DNA from: Modestobacter sp. L9-4 | GTDB taxonomy: Bacteria; Actinomycetota; Actinomycetes; Mycobacteriales; Geodermatophilaceae | Assembly: GCF_019112525.1 (NCBI RefSeq) | Contig: NZ_CP077800.1 | Span: 3,472,001 to 3,536,000, forward strand | Direction of reading: 5' to 3' | Length of the DNA: 64,000 bases | Shown here: positions 43,133-50,941 of the stretch, piece by piece | Layout of the letters: each line of letters begins with the position of its first letter | How positions within the stretch are numbered: position 1 is the stretch's first letter | The notes under the pieces: model-generated | The model's database searches: none | What the model saw: only the letters and a program-made list of their open reading frames with translations | What the model was told of the DNA's origin: nothing | Program-made: the position numbers and the translations under genes

Positions 43133-44326
43133 GTGTCCTCCAGCACGTCCCTCGCCCGGCCGGCTGCACCGGCGCCGTCGTCCCTGCGGTCCGGGTTGCG
43201 CCGTCCGGTGGCGCTGCTGCGCTGGCTCTGGCAGACCTACATGACCCCCGGCCTGCCCGGCCGGGCGACCAGCCCGGTCGAGCTGCGCTGGATCTACACC
43301 GCCTGGCTGGTCGCCTTCGGGCTGAAGATGCTCGGCTCCACCTGGGACGTGTCCTGGCACTTCCGCTCGCTGCGCGACGACCTCGCGCCGCCGCACCTGC
43401 TCAACTCCGCCGGCACCGTGCTGGCCGGCGCGCTGGTCGTGTTCGCCAGCTACAGCGGCCACGGCGTCGACCGGCGGGCGCTGCGGCTGATGCAGGCGGG
43501 CATCGGCACCTTCCTGGTCGCCATCCCGCTGGACCTGCTCAACCACCGCATCAACGGCCTGGACATCACCAGCTGGAGCCCCAGCCACGCGCTGCTCTAC
43601 CTGGGGACGGCGATCATGCTCGCCGGCGCCATCCGGGGCTGGTGGCTGTACGCCGCCCCCGGCCGGCAGCGCGACCTGGTCTCCCTGGGGCTGTGGCTGT
43701 TCTTCGTGGAGAACGTGCTGTTCCCCAACCAGCACCAGGAGTACGGCGTCCTCGCCCTGGCCGACTACTGGGCCGGGCACACCACCGCCGAGCCCTCGCT
43801 GCTGGACTTCGCCGCCTCCCAGGGGCAGACGCCGACGCAGTTCATGCTCCCGGTGCCCTCCTGGGTGCACCCGGCGTGGCTCGTCTGCGCCGGCCTGCTC
43901 GCGCTCGTCGCCGCCCGCCGCTCGGTGGGCCTGCGGTGGACCGCGACCACCGTCGCGGCGGTGTACCTGGCCTACCGGGCCGTGTGCTGGGTGCTGCTCA
44001 CCTCGACCGGCTTCCCGCCCTCCGTGCTGCCGGTGATGCTGCTGGCCGGCGCGGTGCTGGTCGACCTGGCGGTGCTGGCCCGCCTGCCCGGGTGGCTGGC
44101 CGGCCTCGTGGTCACCGGCGGCGTGACGCTGGCCGCCTGGGCCCAGTCGGTGGTCGCGGAGATCCCGCCGTGGAACTGGGCGGCCCTGCCGGTGGTGGCG
44201 GTCGGCTTCGCCCTGCTCTGGACGGCGCTGGACCGGGTGACCGCCGGCGCCGCCTTCGCCCGCTGGCAGGCGCCGGCCGAGGACACGCCGGTGGCTGCGC
44301 AGGCCGGCGGCGCGTCCCTCCGGTGA
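43133..44326 (+). CDS. Polytopic membrane protein with conserved-looking His motifs, unknown family
   Basis: A 397-residue protein with about 8-9 predicted membrane helices. I do not recognise a characterised family. It carries [18 protein letters not shown] (Trp71-His88) at the end of the first helix, an [12 protein letters not shown] segment at the start of another helix near residue 145, FPNQHQEYG and WVHPAW. This pattern of His and acidic residues at helix ends suggests a membrane metal or heme site, which is inference only. GTG at 43133 after a short intergenic gap to the divergent orn. No paralogue nearby. Confidence 0.75.
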   Translation: MSSSTSLARPAAPAPSSLRSGLRRPVALLRWLWQTYMTPGLPGRATSPVELRWIYTAWLVAFGLKMLGSTWDVSWHFRSLRDDLAPPHLLNSAGTVLAGALVVFASYSGHGVDRRALRLMQAGIGTFLVAIPLDLLNHRINGLDITSWSPSHALLYLGTAIMLAGAIRGWWLYAAPGRQRDLVSLGLWLFFVENVLFPNQHQEYGVLALADYWAGHTTAEPSLLDFAASQGQTPTQFMLPVPSWVHPAWLVCAGLLALVAARRSVGLRWTATTVAAVYLAYRAVCWVLLTSTGFPPSVLPVMLLAGAVLVDLAVLARLPGWLAGLVVTGGVTLAAWAQSVVAEIPPWNWAALPVVAVGFALLWTALDRVTAGAAFARWQAPAEDTPVAAQAGGASLR

Positions 44327-44437
44327 GCCCGGGACCGGCCCGCCGATGACGTAACGTCGGAGCGGACCGCCGCCGTCCCGCCGCGGGAACCGCCGCGTCC
44401 CGCGCCGCCCGCACGTCACCTGCCCCCTGGAGAACCC

Positions 44438-46246
44438 GTGCTGATCCTCACGCCGACGCCGCTGCAGACGGCGGCCGAGCGTGCGTTCTTCGCCGAGCTC
44501 TCCAGCTGGGACACCGGCAGCGGGGTGCGCGGCGCGGTGATGGCCTCCCTGCCCGTGGTCGAGGGCCCGATGAACCGGCGGCAGGCCGACGCCGTGCTGT
44601 TCGTGCCCGAGGGGCTGGCCGTCGTGCGGGTCGTGGAGGTCGAGCGCCGTTCCGGTGTCGTCACCGCCGCCCCCGAGGGCGCCTGGACCATCGGCACCGG
44701 CGAGGGCCCCGGCGACGTCGTGCAGCTGGCCGGCGGGGGCTCCACGCCGCTGGAGGGCCTGATGCGCGCCGGCATGCAGGCGGCGGTGACGCTGCGGGCC
44801 GCCGGGCTGGAGCCGGGCCGGATCGCCCGGCTCACCGTGCTCACCGGCGCGGTCACCGGCATCGTGCCGGCCGACGGCGACCTCGGTGAGGGTGACCAGG
44901 TGGCCTTCCTCGACCAGCAGTCGCTGCTGCTCGGGGTCGCCCGCGCGGCCCGGCACGCCGGCACCGACAACCCCCGGCTCTGGACGACCGCCGACGTCCG
45001 GGCCGGCATCGAGGCGCTCGGCGTCGCCGGCCGCACCCCGTCGGTCGAGGAGCTCAACGGGGAGGGCTTCCCGTACTCGCCGTACGTGCTGCGCCGGCAG
45101 GAGCTGCTCACCCCGGCGGCGCTCAACGCCGCCCCGCCGCGGTACGCCCCCCAGGCCCCGCCCGCCCCCGAGCCGGTCGCGCCCGCCGTCCCGCAGCAGC
45201 GCACGCCGCCGCTGGTCGACCCCGCCGCCGCCGCGCGGGTGGCCGCCGCGGCCGTGCAGGCCCAGGAGGACGCCGAGCGTCGTGGCGCCTCGGCGTACGA
45301 CCAGTCCGGGGACGCCCACCTCACCCAGGACGTCCGCACGTCACGGCCGGTCGAGCCCGCCGGCCGGGCCCAGGAGACCCAGGCGCTGGTGCCCGACCGC
45401 GCGCCCGTCGACGGGCAGTGGTCACCGGCCGAGCACCGGGCGCCCGACGACAGCGGCGGCCTCGGTGGCCTCTTCGGGTCGACGGTCGAGGTCGCGCCGC
45501 AGCCGCGCCGGGACCTCCCGCCGGGGCTGCGGCCGCGCGTCACGGCCGCCGAGCTGCCGCCGACCCGCAGCACCAGCACGGTCCCCCCGGACGACGACGA
45601 CCACCGTCCCGAGCACCGCCCCGGGCGCCGCCGTGCCCTGCTCGCCGCCGCCGCGCTGGCGGTCGTCGCGGCGCTGCTGGCCGTCGTCCTGGTGACCGTG
45701 GGCGGCCGGGACGACGACGGCACCGCGCCGGTCGCCGCCCCGCCCACCAGCGCCGCTCCCGGCACCACGGCGACCGGCCCCGTCCCGGGGGACACCGCCG
45801 TCGTCGGCGGCACCACGTTCACCCTCGAGGCGGCCAAGGACGACCAGAGCTGCGCCGCGCACGCCTACGGCTCGGTCGCAGAGTTCTTCGGGCGGTCCGA
45901 CTGCACGGCGCTGACCCGGATGCTGTGGTCGGCCGACGCCGACGGGCAGCCGGCGGTGGTGTCCATGTCACGGGTGACGATGCCCGACGCCGGGCTGGCC
46001 GAGGCGCTGCGGGCGCTGGCCGACACGGATCTCAGCGGCAACGTCGACGACCTGCTGCGCGACGGCGTCCGGTACACCGGCGGGCCGGCGAAGCTCACCC
46101 AGACCCAGTACGACAGCGACGTCAACGGCACCGTGGTCACCATCGTGGAGACGTCCTACGTCGGTCAGCGCGGGTCGGACGAGGCGCTGGACGCGCTGGC
46201 GGAGACCGCGCTGGCGGTCGGCCAGGGCGGCACCGGCTCGAACTGA
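44438..46246 (+). CDS. Single-pass membrane protein with NERD-like N-terminal region
   Basis: A 602-residue protein. The N-terminal 200 residues look like a nuclease-related (NERD-like) domain: AERAFFAELSSW at the start, then DAVLFVPEGLAVVRVVEVER, but the catalytic set of true nucleases is not clear. A long Pro/Ala-rich disordered linker (about 235-390) leads to one membrane helix (about 400-422, AALAVVAALLAVVLVTVGG) and an extracellular domain (440-602) with two Cys (SCAAHAYG, SDC). ATG at 44438. Function unknown; the layout resembles a cytosolic sensor tied to an exported domain. Confidence 0.72.
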   Translation: MLILTPTPLQTAAERAFFAELSSWDTGSGVRGAVMASLPVVEGPMNRRQADAVLFVPEGLAVVRVVEVERRSGVVTAAPEGAWTIGTGEGPGDVVQLAGGGSTPLEGLMRAGMQAAVTLRAAGLEPGRIARLTVLTGAVTGIVPADGDLGEGDQVAFLDQQSLLLGVARAARHAGTDNPRLWTTADVRAGIEALGVAGRTPSVEELNGEGFPYSPYVLRRQELLTPAALNAAPPRYAPQAPPAPEPVAPAVPQQRTPPLVDPAAAARVAAAAVQAQEDAERRGASAYDQSGDAHLTQDVRTSRPVEPAGRAQETQALVPDRAPVDGQWSPAEHRAPDDSGGLGGLFGSTVEVAPQPRRDLPPGLRPRVTAAELPPTRSTSTVPPDDDDHRPEHRPGRRRALLAAAALAVVAALLAVVLVTVGGRDDDGTAPVAAPPTSAAPGTTATGPVPGDTAVVGGTTFTLEAAKDDQSCAAHAYGSVAEFFGRSDCTALTRMLWSADADGQPAVVSMSRVTMPDAGLAEALRALADTDLSGNVDDLLRDGVRYTGGPAKLTQTQYDSDVNGTVVTIVETSYVGQRGSDEALDALAETALAVGQGGTGSN

Positions 46247-46255
46247 GCCGGTGCC
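46229..46255 (+). terminator. Terminator overlapping the stop of the NERD-like gene
   Basis: GGCACCGGCTC (46229-46239) pairs perfectly with GAGCCGGTGCC (46245-46255); the stop codon 46244-46246 lies at the loop and right arm. Convergent with the ferritin gene. Confidence 0.7.
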
Positions 46256-46297
46256 ACCCGGCCGTGCCGGGAGGCGGGGCCGCCCGGCCGCGTCGGG

Positions 46298-46828
46298 TCA
46301 GTCCTTGGCGCCGGCGATCGAGGGGGCCATCGGGTCGGCACCCTCGGGGCGGACCTCGCGCAGCACGTAGTCCTCGATCGTCTCCAGGTCGTGCGTGGAG
46401 CGCTTCACGATGGCCAGCAGGTCGCTCATCTTGCTGACCTCCTCGACCTGCTCCTTGATGAACCACTGCATGAACTGGTCGGAGGCGAAGTCGTTGTGCT
46501 GGCGGGCGACCGCGGTGAGCTGGTTGATCTGCTCGGTGACCCGCTTCTCCTGCTCCAGGGCCAGGGCGACCGGGGCGACCACGTCGGGGAAGCCGTTGAT
46601 CGGGGCGGCGATGCCGGGGACCTGCACCGAGGCGTCGGCGTCGAGCAGGTAGCGCACCATCATCATCGCGTGGTCGCGCTCCTCGCCGGCCTGGTCGAAG
46701 AACAGCTGCGCGGTCTGCGGCATGGTCAGGTCGTCGAAGTAGACGGCGATCGCCACGTACTGCTGGTGGGCGGCGAACTCGTGGCCGATCTGGGCGTTGA
46801 GCAGGTCGATGAAGGCGTCGGCGGCCAT
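46298..46828 (-). CDS. Ferritin (iron storage, BfrB-like)
   Basis: A 176-residue non-heme ferritin that stores iron as a 24-mer cage. Ferroxidase-centre residues are visible: Glu in IGHEFAAHQQY, Glu and His in GEERDHAMMM, Glu in ALEQEKRVTEQ, and QFMQWFIKEQVEE on the fourth helix. No methionine heme ligand pattern typical of bacterioferritin is needed. Length matches mycobacterial BfrB. ATG at 46828. An IdeR/DtxR-like box lies 80-98 bp upstream, a position where IdeR activates ferritin in mycobacteria. Confidence 0.94.
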   Translation of the reverse strand: MAADAFIDLLNAQIGHEFAAHQQYVAIAVYFDDLTMPQTAQLFFDQAGEERDHAMMMVRYLLDADASVQVPGIAAPINGFPDVVAPVALALEQEKRVTEQINQLTAVARQHNDFASDQFMQWFIKEQVEEVSKMSDLLAIVKRSTHDLETIEDYVLREVRPEGADPMAPSIAGAKD

Positions 46829-46907
46829 CGGGACTCCCGGTCGGTGCGAGGGGTGGGGCGTTCTCCGAACGGTAGCGGGCCGGGCGCCCCACCCGGGCGG
46901 CGGTCAG

Positions 46908-46926
46908 CAAGGCATGGCTAACCTCA
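46908..46926. promoter_or_regulatory. IdeR/DtxR-like iron box upstream of ferritin
   Basis: CAAGGCATGGCTAACCTCA matches 13 of 19 positions of the IdeR/DtxR consensus, including the full GGCTAACCT half-site. It lies between the divergent ferritin gene and a small Cys-rich ORF and overlaps the -10 candidate of the latter (46919-46924). Confidence 0.6.
46919..46924 (+). promoter_or_regulatory. Candidate -10 for a leaderless transcript
   Basis: TAACCT is followed by 6 nt and then the GTG of the small ORF at 46931, the spacing of actinobacterial leaderless mRNAs. No Shine-Dalgarno sequence precedes that GTG. Confidence 0.45.
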
Positions 46927-46930
46927 CCAC

Positions 46931-47083
46931 GTGGCGAAGTCGGCGAAGCTGCCCAAGAGCAAGTGCTGCGAGGACCGCCCGCGGTGCACCCGCTGCCCGC
47001 TGCGCGCCCTGGCCGAGGGGACGCTCCCGCCCGGGTACACGGTGAAGAAACGCCGCCTGGTGAAGGTCGGCAAGGCCGCCTGA
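46931..47083 (+). CDS. Small Cys-rich protein (50 aa) beside ferritin
   Basis: A 50-residue basic protein with a four-Cys cluster: KCCEDRPRCTRCP (Cys12, 13, 19, 22), followed by a basic tail rich in Lys and Arg (VKKRRLVKV). The spacing suggests a small zinc- or iron-binding knuckle. It begins at GTG 46931, apparently without a leader, inside reach of the IdeR-like box, so iron regulation is plausible. No function is known to me. Codon use (GC at third positions) fits a real gene, and a terminator hairpin follows 17 nt after the stop. Confidence 0.7.
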   Translation: MAKSAKLPKSKCCEDRPRCTRCPLRALAEGTLPPGYTVKKRRLVKVGKAA

Positions 47084-47100
47084 GCCGCACGACCCGCTGA

Positions 47101-47143
47101 GCGGAGTGGATCCGTCGATGTGACGCCGACGGGTCCACTCCGC
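47101..47143. terminator. Bidirectional terminator, Cys-rich ORF/quinone reductase
   Basis: 17-bp arms (47101-47117 and 47127-47143), one G-U pair, 9-nt loop, between the convergent small ORF and quinone reductase gene. Confidence 0.75.
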
Positions 47144-47149
47144 CACGGA

Positions 47150-48163
47150 TCAGGCGGTGACGTCGACGAGCACCTTGCCGGTGACGCCGTCCTCGACGGC
47201 CTGGTGGGCCGCGGCGGTGTCGGCCAGCGGGAAGACGTGCAGCGGGAGCCCGGCGTCCTCACCGACCCGGACGGCGCCGTCGAGCACCGCGGCGTTGACG
47301 TCCTCGACGCCGACGTCCTTGGCCCGGGTGGGCTCGGTGTAGACGAGCACGAACTGCCAGCGGGCGTTGGGCCCCATCTGGGTGCGGATCGGGATGGTGA
47401 CCTCGTCACCGCCGTCGTTGGCGTAGATGGCGATCGCGCCGTGCGGGGCGATGACCTCCGCGTCGATCGCGGCGTTCGCCGCCGGGGCGACCTCGACGAT
47501 CGCGTCGACGCCGTGCGGCACGATCTTGCGCACCTCGGCGACGACGTCCTGTCGCTTGTAGTCGATGACGTGGCTCGCGCCGGCCGCGGCGGCCAGCTGG
47601 GCCTTGCGCGGGCTGCTCACCGTGGCGATGACGGTGGCGTCGGCCCAGCGGGCGAGCTGGATGGCGGCGTTGCCGACGGCGCCGGCGCCACCTTGCACGA
47701 GCACGGTGCGGCCGTTCAGCGAGCCGGGGGAGAGGCGGTCGGGGAGGGACTCCGCGACGGTGAGGCAGCGGTGCGCGGTGAGGAACGGGATGCCGAGCGC
47801 GGCGCCGAGCTCGAAGGAGGCGTCGGCACCGAGGAGGACGGTCTGCCGGGCCGGGACGACGGTGTACTCGGCGGCGGTCCCGTGGGGACGCTGCCAGGCG
47901 GCCTCCCAGATCCAGACACGCTCACCGACGAGGGCCGGGTCGACGCCCTGGCCGACGGCCTCGACCGTGCCGGCGCCGTCCTGGTCGGGGACCTGGCCGC
48001 CGGGGCCGGGCCGGCTCCCGCTGCGGGACTTCCAGTCGGTGGGGTTCACGCCCGAGAAGGCCAGGCGGACCAGCACCTCACCGGGTCCGGGTTCGGGGGT
48101 GTCGCGGTCGACGAGCTGCAGGACGTCGGGACCGCCGGGCTGGGTGTAGGTGATCGCTCGCAC
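47150..48163 (-). CDS. NADPH:quinone reductase-like MDR oxidoreductase
   Basis: A 337-residue zinc-independent medium-chain reductase of the QOR type. It has the GroES-like N-terminal domain (FSGVNPTDWKSRSG, VPDQDGAGTVEAVG), the cofactor motif VLVQGGAGAVGNAAIQLA (NADPH Rossmann, about 155-172) and YKRQD after it. No structural zinc Cys cluster is present. It probably reduces quinones or enones for detoxification. ATG at 48163. Confidence 0.92.
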   Translation of the reverse strand: MRAITYTQPGGPDVLQLVDRDTPEPGPGEVLVRLAFSGVNPTDWKSRSGSRPGPGGQVPDQDGAGTVEAVGQGVDPALVGERVWIWEAAWQRPHGTAAEYTVVPARQTVLLGADASFELGAALGIPFLTAHRCLTVAESLPDRLSPGSLNGRTVLVQGGAGAVGNAAIQLARWADATVIATVSSPRKAQLAAAAGASHVIDYKRQDVVAEVRKIVPHGVDAIVEVAPAANAAIDAEVIAPHGAIAIYANDGGDEVTIPIRTQMGPNARWQFVLVYTEPTRAKDVGVEDVNAAVLDGAVRVGEDAGLPLHVFPLADTAAAHQAVEDGVTGKVLVDVTA

Positions 48164-48200
48164 GACCCGCTCCTACCCGCAGTTCCCCGCCCCGATCATC

Positions 48201-48300
48201 GGCCCCTCGCAGGGACCCGCGCCAGGTCGGAGCGCCCCGTCCTCCTCGCCCTCGCGCGCTCGGGACGAGCCTCGGGGCGGGGTCGGGGGCGGAGGGGTCC
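48201..48300 (-). terminator. 3'-end hairpin element, copy G (after whiB)
   Basis: On the minus strand GGACCCCTC (48300-48292) pairs with GAGGGGCC (48208-48201), with one bulged A. The loop is longer than in other copies. It starts 10 nt after the whiB stop. Confidence 0.55.
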
Positions 48301-48310
48301 TGCTGTTCGT

Positions 48311-48661
48311 TCAGCCGACGCGGCGACGCAGGCGACGACGCTCGCGCTCGGACAGGCCGCCCCAGATGCCGAAGCGCTCGTCGTTGGCCAGCGCGTACTC
48401 GAGGCAGTCGTTGCGGACCTCGCAGCCGGTGCAGATCTTCTTCGCCTCGCGGGTCGAGCCGCCCTTCTCCGGGAAGAAGGCCTCGGGGTCGGTCTCGGCG
48501 CACAGTGCGCGCTCCTGCCAGCCACCCTCCTCGACGGCGTCGACGGAGCCGAAGCCGGCGTCGTAGACGTCGGCCATGCCCAGCACGTCCTGGCCGTAGC
48601 TGGCCGGGGCCACCTCAGCAGCTGCGGTGCGGTACTCGCTCATCCACGTCACGTCGGCCAT
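48311..48661 (-). CDS. WhiB-family iron-sulfur transcription regulator (WhiB2-like)
   Basis: A 116-residue Wbl protein. Four cluster-binding cysteines (Cys54; Cys77 and Cys80 in CTGC; Cys86) would hold a [4Fe-4S] centre, followed by the GIWGG turn (98-102) and the basic ERERRRLRRR C-terminus that binds DNA. The N-terminal extension and GGLSERERRRLRRR end fit WhiB2/WhmD, involved in septation and sigma-factor-dependent control, although the exact class is inference. ATG at 48661. A promoter with good -35 and -10 lies about 83-111 bp upstream. Confidence 0.93.
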   Translation of the reverse strand: MADVTWMSEYRTAAAEVAPASYGQDVLGMADVYDAGFGSVDAVEEGGWQERALCAETDPEAFFPEKGGSTREAKKICTGCEVRNDCLEYALANDERFGIWGGLSERERRRLRRRVG

Positions 48662-49049
48662 CGCGGTTCGTCCCCCTGCGTCGCGGTCCGGCGGCCGTCG
48701 CTCGACGGTTGCCGTGCGCTCACTTGCTGTGAGCACGGGATGAATTACACGGGTGCTGTTCCAGGGGGTCAAATGTCGTCCGTGTTACGCCGGGTCACAG
48801 CCGTCACCTCTGTCGCGCCCGCCACTGCTGCGTGTGAGCAGCTGCGCGACACGCCGCACCGAGGGTCAGGTTCTGCCCACGGGGGCCGTCGAGTTCGTCC
48901 ACATCGAGAGAGGCCCGTCCCGGGCGATCTGGACGATCCCGCAGCCGTCCGACCAGCGCGGTCGCCGCGGTCGCACCGGCCGGCCGAGGTGTCGGGCCGG
49001 ACGCCCGCGTGATCATCGGCAGCCGGTGCGGCGGGTGTGACGGCCGGGG
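48662..49049. other. 388-bp non-coding leader and promoter region of whiB
   Basis: No gene is seen. The part next to whiB (48662-48772) holds its promoter and a 5' leader of about 75 nt. The remainder, up to the end of the DUF885 gene, shows no ORF with codon bias and no strong hairpin; it may hold upstream control sites. Confidence 0.55.
48744..48772 (-). promoter_or_regulatory. Sigma-70-like promoter of whiB
   Basis: On the minus strand TTGACC (48772-48767), a 17-bp spacer, and TGTAAT (48749-48744). It is the best-matching promoter pair in the window and unusually AT-rich for it. Start of transcription would be near 48737. Confidence 0.65.
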
Positions 49050-50732
49050 TCAGGAGCGGGCGAGCTCCGCGGTCAGCGGACCGAGCCCCAGCGGGCCGAG
49101 GGCGAGCACCCGGCGGTGCCAGTCCTTGAGGTCGAAGGCGGCGCCGGCGCGCTGCCGGGCCTCCTCGCGGCAGGTGAGCAGGACCCGCTCGCCGACCTTG
49201 TAGACCGGAGCCTGGCCGGGCCAGCCGAGGTAGCGGTGCAGCTCGTCGACGCGCATGGCGTCCTCCATGTCCAGGTGCGTGCGGAGGAAGGCCAGTGCGA
49301 CGTCGTAGGTCCAGCGCTCACCGGCGGCCCGGCCGGCCGGGATGGTCAGGTCCAGGTGCAGACCGATGTCGAGGACGACGCGGGCCGCGCGCATCTCCTG
49401 GGCGCTGAGCATGCCCAGCCGGTCGCCCGGGTCGTCGAGGAAGCCCAGCTCGGCCATCAGCCGCTCGGAGTACAGCGCCCAGCCCTCGGCGTGCCCGGAG
49501 CACATCGCCAGCAGCCGCTGCCACCGGTTGAGCCGCGCGGCGTCGTGCACCGTCTGACCGATCTGCAGGTGGTGCCCCGGGGCGCCCTCGTGGAAGACGG
49601 TGGTCGTCTCCCGCCAGGTGGTCATGGAGGTGACGCCCTCGGGCAGTGACCACCACATCCGGCCCGGGCGGCTGAAGTCCTCGGTGGGGCCGGTGTAGAA
49701 CACGCCCTCGCCGGAGGTCGGGGTCAGCAGGCCCTCGATCCGCCGGACCGGGGCGGGGACGTCGAAGTGCACGCCGTCGAGGGCGGCGATCGCCCGGTCG
49801 GCGGTCTCCTGCAGCCACGCCTGCAGCGCCTCGCGGCCGTGCACCTGGCGGGCCGGGTCGGCGTCCAGCGCGGCGACCGCGCCGGCCACGCCCTGCCCGG
49901 GGGCGATCCGCTCGGCGACCGCCTCCTTCTCGGCCACGATCCGGGCCAGCTCCTCCCAGCCCCAGGCGTAGGTCTCCTCCAGGTCGAGGTCGATGCCGGC
50001 GTGGAAGCGGGACTCGACGGCGTAGCGCTCCCGGCCGACCGCGTCCCGCTCGGGTGCCACCGGCAGCAGCCCGGTCTCCAGCCGGGCCGCGAAGTCCAGG
50101 AGGGCGGCCGAGGTGGCCGCGGCCGCCCGGGTGAGGTCCCGGGCCAGGGCGGGCGACCCGGACGGCGCCGAGGCGGCCAGCCCGGTGAAGTACCCGGGGC
50201 GCTCGGGGGTGCCGGCCCAGCGGCGGGCCGTGGCGGCGGCCAGCCGGACCTGCCGGGCGGCGGCCGTGCGCCCGTGCGACGACGCCGAGGTGAGGCCGGC
50301 GAGGTAGCCGTCGAGTGCGCGGGGGAGGGCGGCCAGCCGGCGGGCGATCGTCGCCCAGTCGCCCTCGGTGGCGGTGGGCATCAGGCTCATCGTGATGCGG
50401 AACTCCGACAGCGGGCTCTGCACGCTGTTGAGTGCCGCCTGCGCCCAGCCCGCCTCGTAGAGCCCCAGTTCGGCACCGAGCCGCTCGGTCATCGCCGCGC
50501 GGGCGACCTCCTCGCGGTGGTCGACGGGCTGGATCCGCCCGGCCATGCCGATCGCCGCGCGCAGCAGCTGGGCGTGCGCCCCGTGCCCCTCCGGCGTCAG
50601 GTCGGACCAGCGGTCGTCGTGCCCGGGGACCCCGATGTAGGTGGCCACCTCCGGTACCGCGGCGGCGTAGTCCTCGACGACGCGGTCGGCGAGGAGGTCG
50701 AGCTGGGACGGCGGACGCGCGGGCTCACTCAC
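49050..50732 (-). CDS. DUF885 family protein (putative metallopeptidase)
   Basis: A 560-residue DUF885 protein. The zinc-binding-like motif is FHEGAPGHHLQI, with a second Glu in GHAEGWALYSERLM, as in M32-like gluzincin relatives; GVFYTGPTEDFSRPGRMWW and ERYAVESRFHAGIDLDLEETYAWGWEEL are also typical of the family. Some members have carboxypeptidase or peptidase activity. No signal peptide is evident from the GTG at 50732. Downstream gap to whiB is long, so it is probably monocistronic. Confidence 0.87.
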   Translation of the reverse strand: MSEPARPPSQLDLLADRVVEDYAAAVPEVATYIGVPGHDDRWSDLTPEGHGAHAQLLRAAIGMAGRIQPVDHREEVARAAMTERLGAELGLYEAGWAQAALNSVQSPLSEFRITMSLMPTATEGDWATIARRLAALPRALDGYLAGLTSASSHGRTAAARQVRLAAATARRWAGTPERPGYFTGLAASAPSGSPALARDLTRAAAATSAALLDFAARLETGLLPVAPERDAVGRERYAVESRFHAGIDLDLEETYAWGWEELARIVAEKEAVAERIAPGQGVAGAVAALDADPARQVHGREALQAWLQETADRAIAALDGVHFDVPAPVRRIEGLLTPTSGEGVFYTGPTEDFSRPGRMWWSLPEGVTSMTTWRETTTVFHEGAPGHHLQIGQTVHDAARLNRWQRLLAMCSGHAEGWALYSERLMAELGFLDDPGDRLGMLSAQEMRAARVVLDIGLHLDLTIPAGRAAGERWTYDVALAFLRTHLDMEDAMRVDELHRYLGWPGQAPVYKVGERVLLTCREEARQRAGAAFDLKDWHRRVLALGPLGLGPLTAELARS

Positions 50733-50941
50733 CCCTCCGACGCTAGCCGCAGGGGCCGACGGTCTCGACCGCGTCCACCCGTCCGGCGCCAGCGTGGAGT
50801 GCCTGCGGGCACGCACCGGCGCGGACCGGACACGCACGGCGGTCACCGGGCCGGGGAGGCGTCGTCGCAGGTCAGCCGGGTAGGCGGTGGTCCCGGTCGG
50901 CGACGACCGGGCACGGGGGCGGCAGGACGGGGAGCGGCGGC

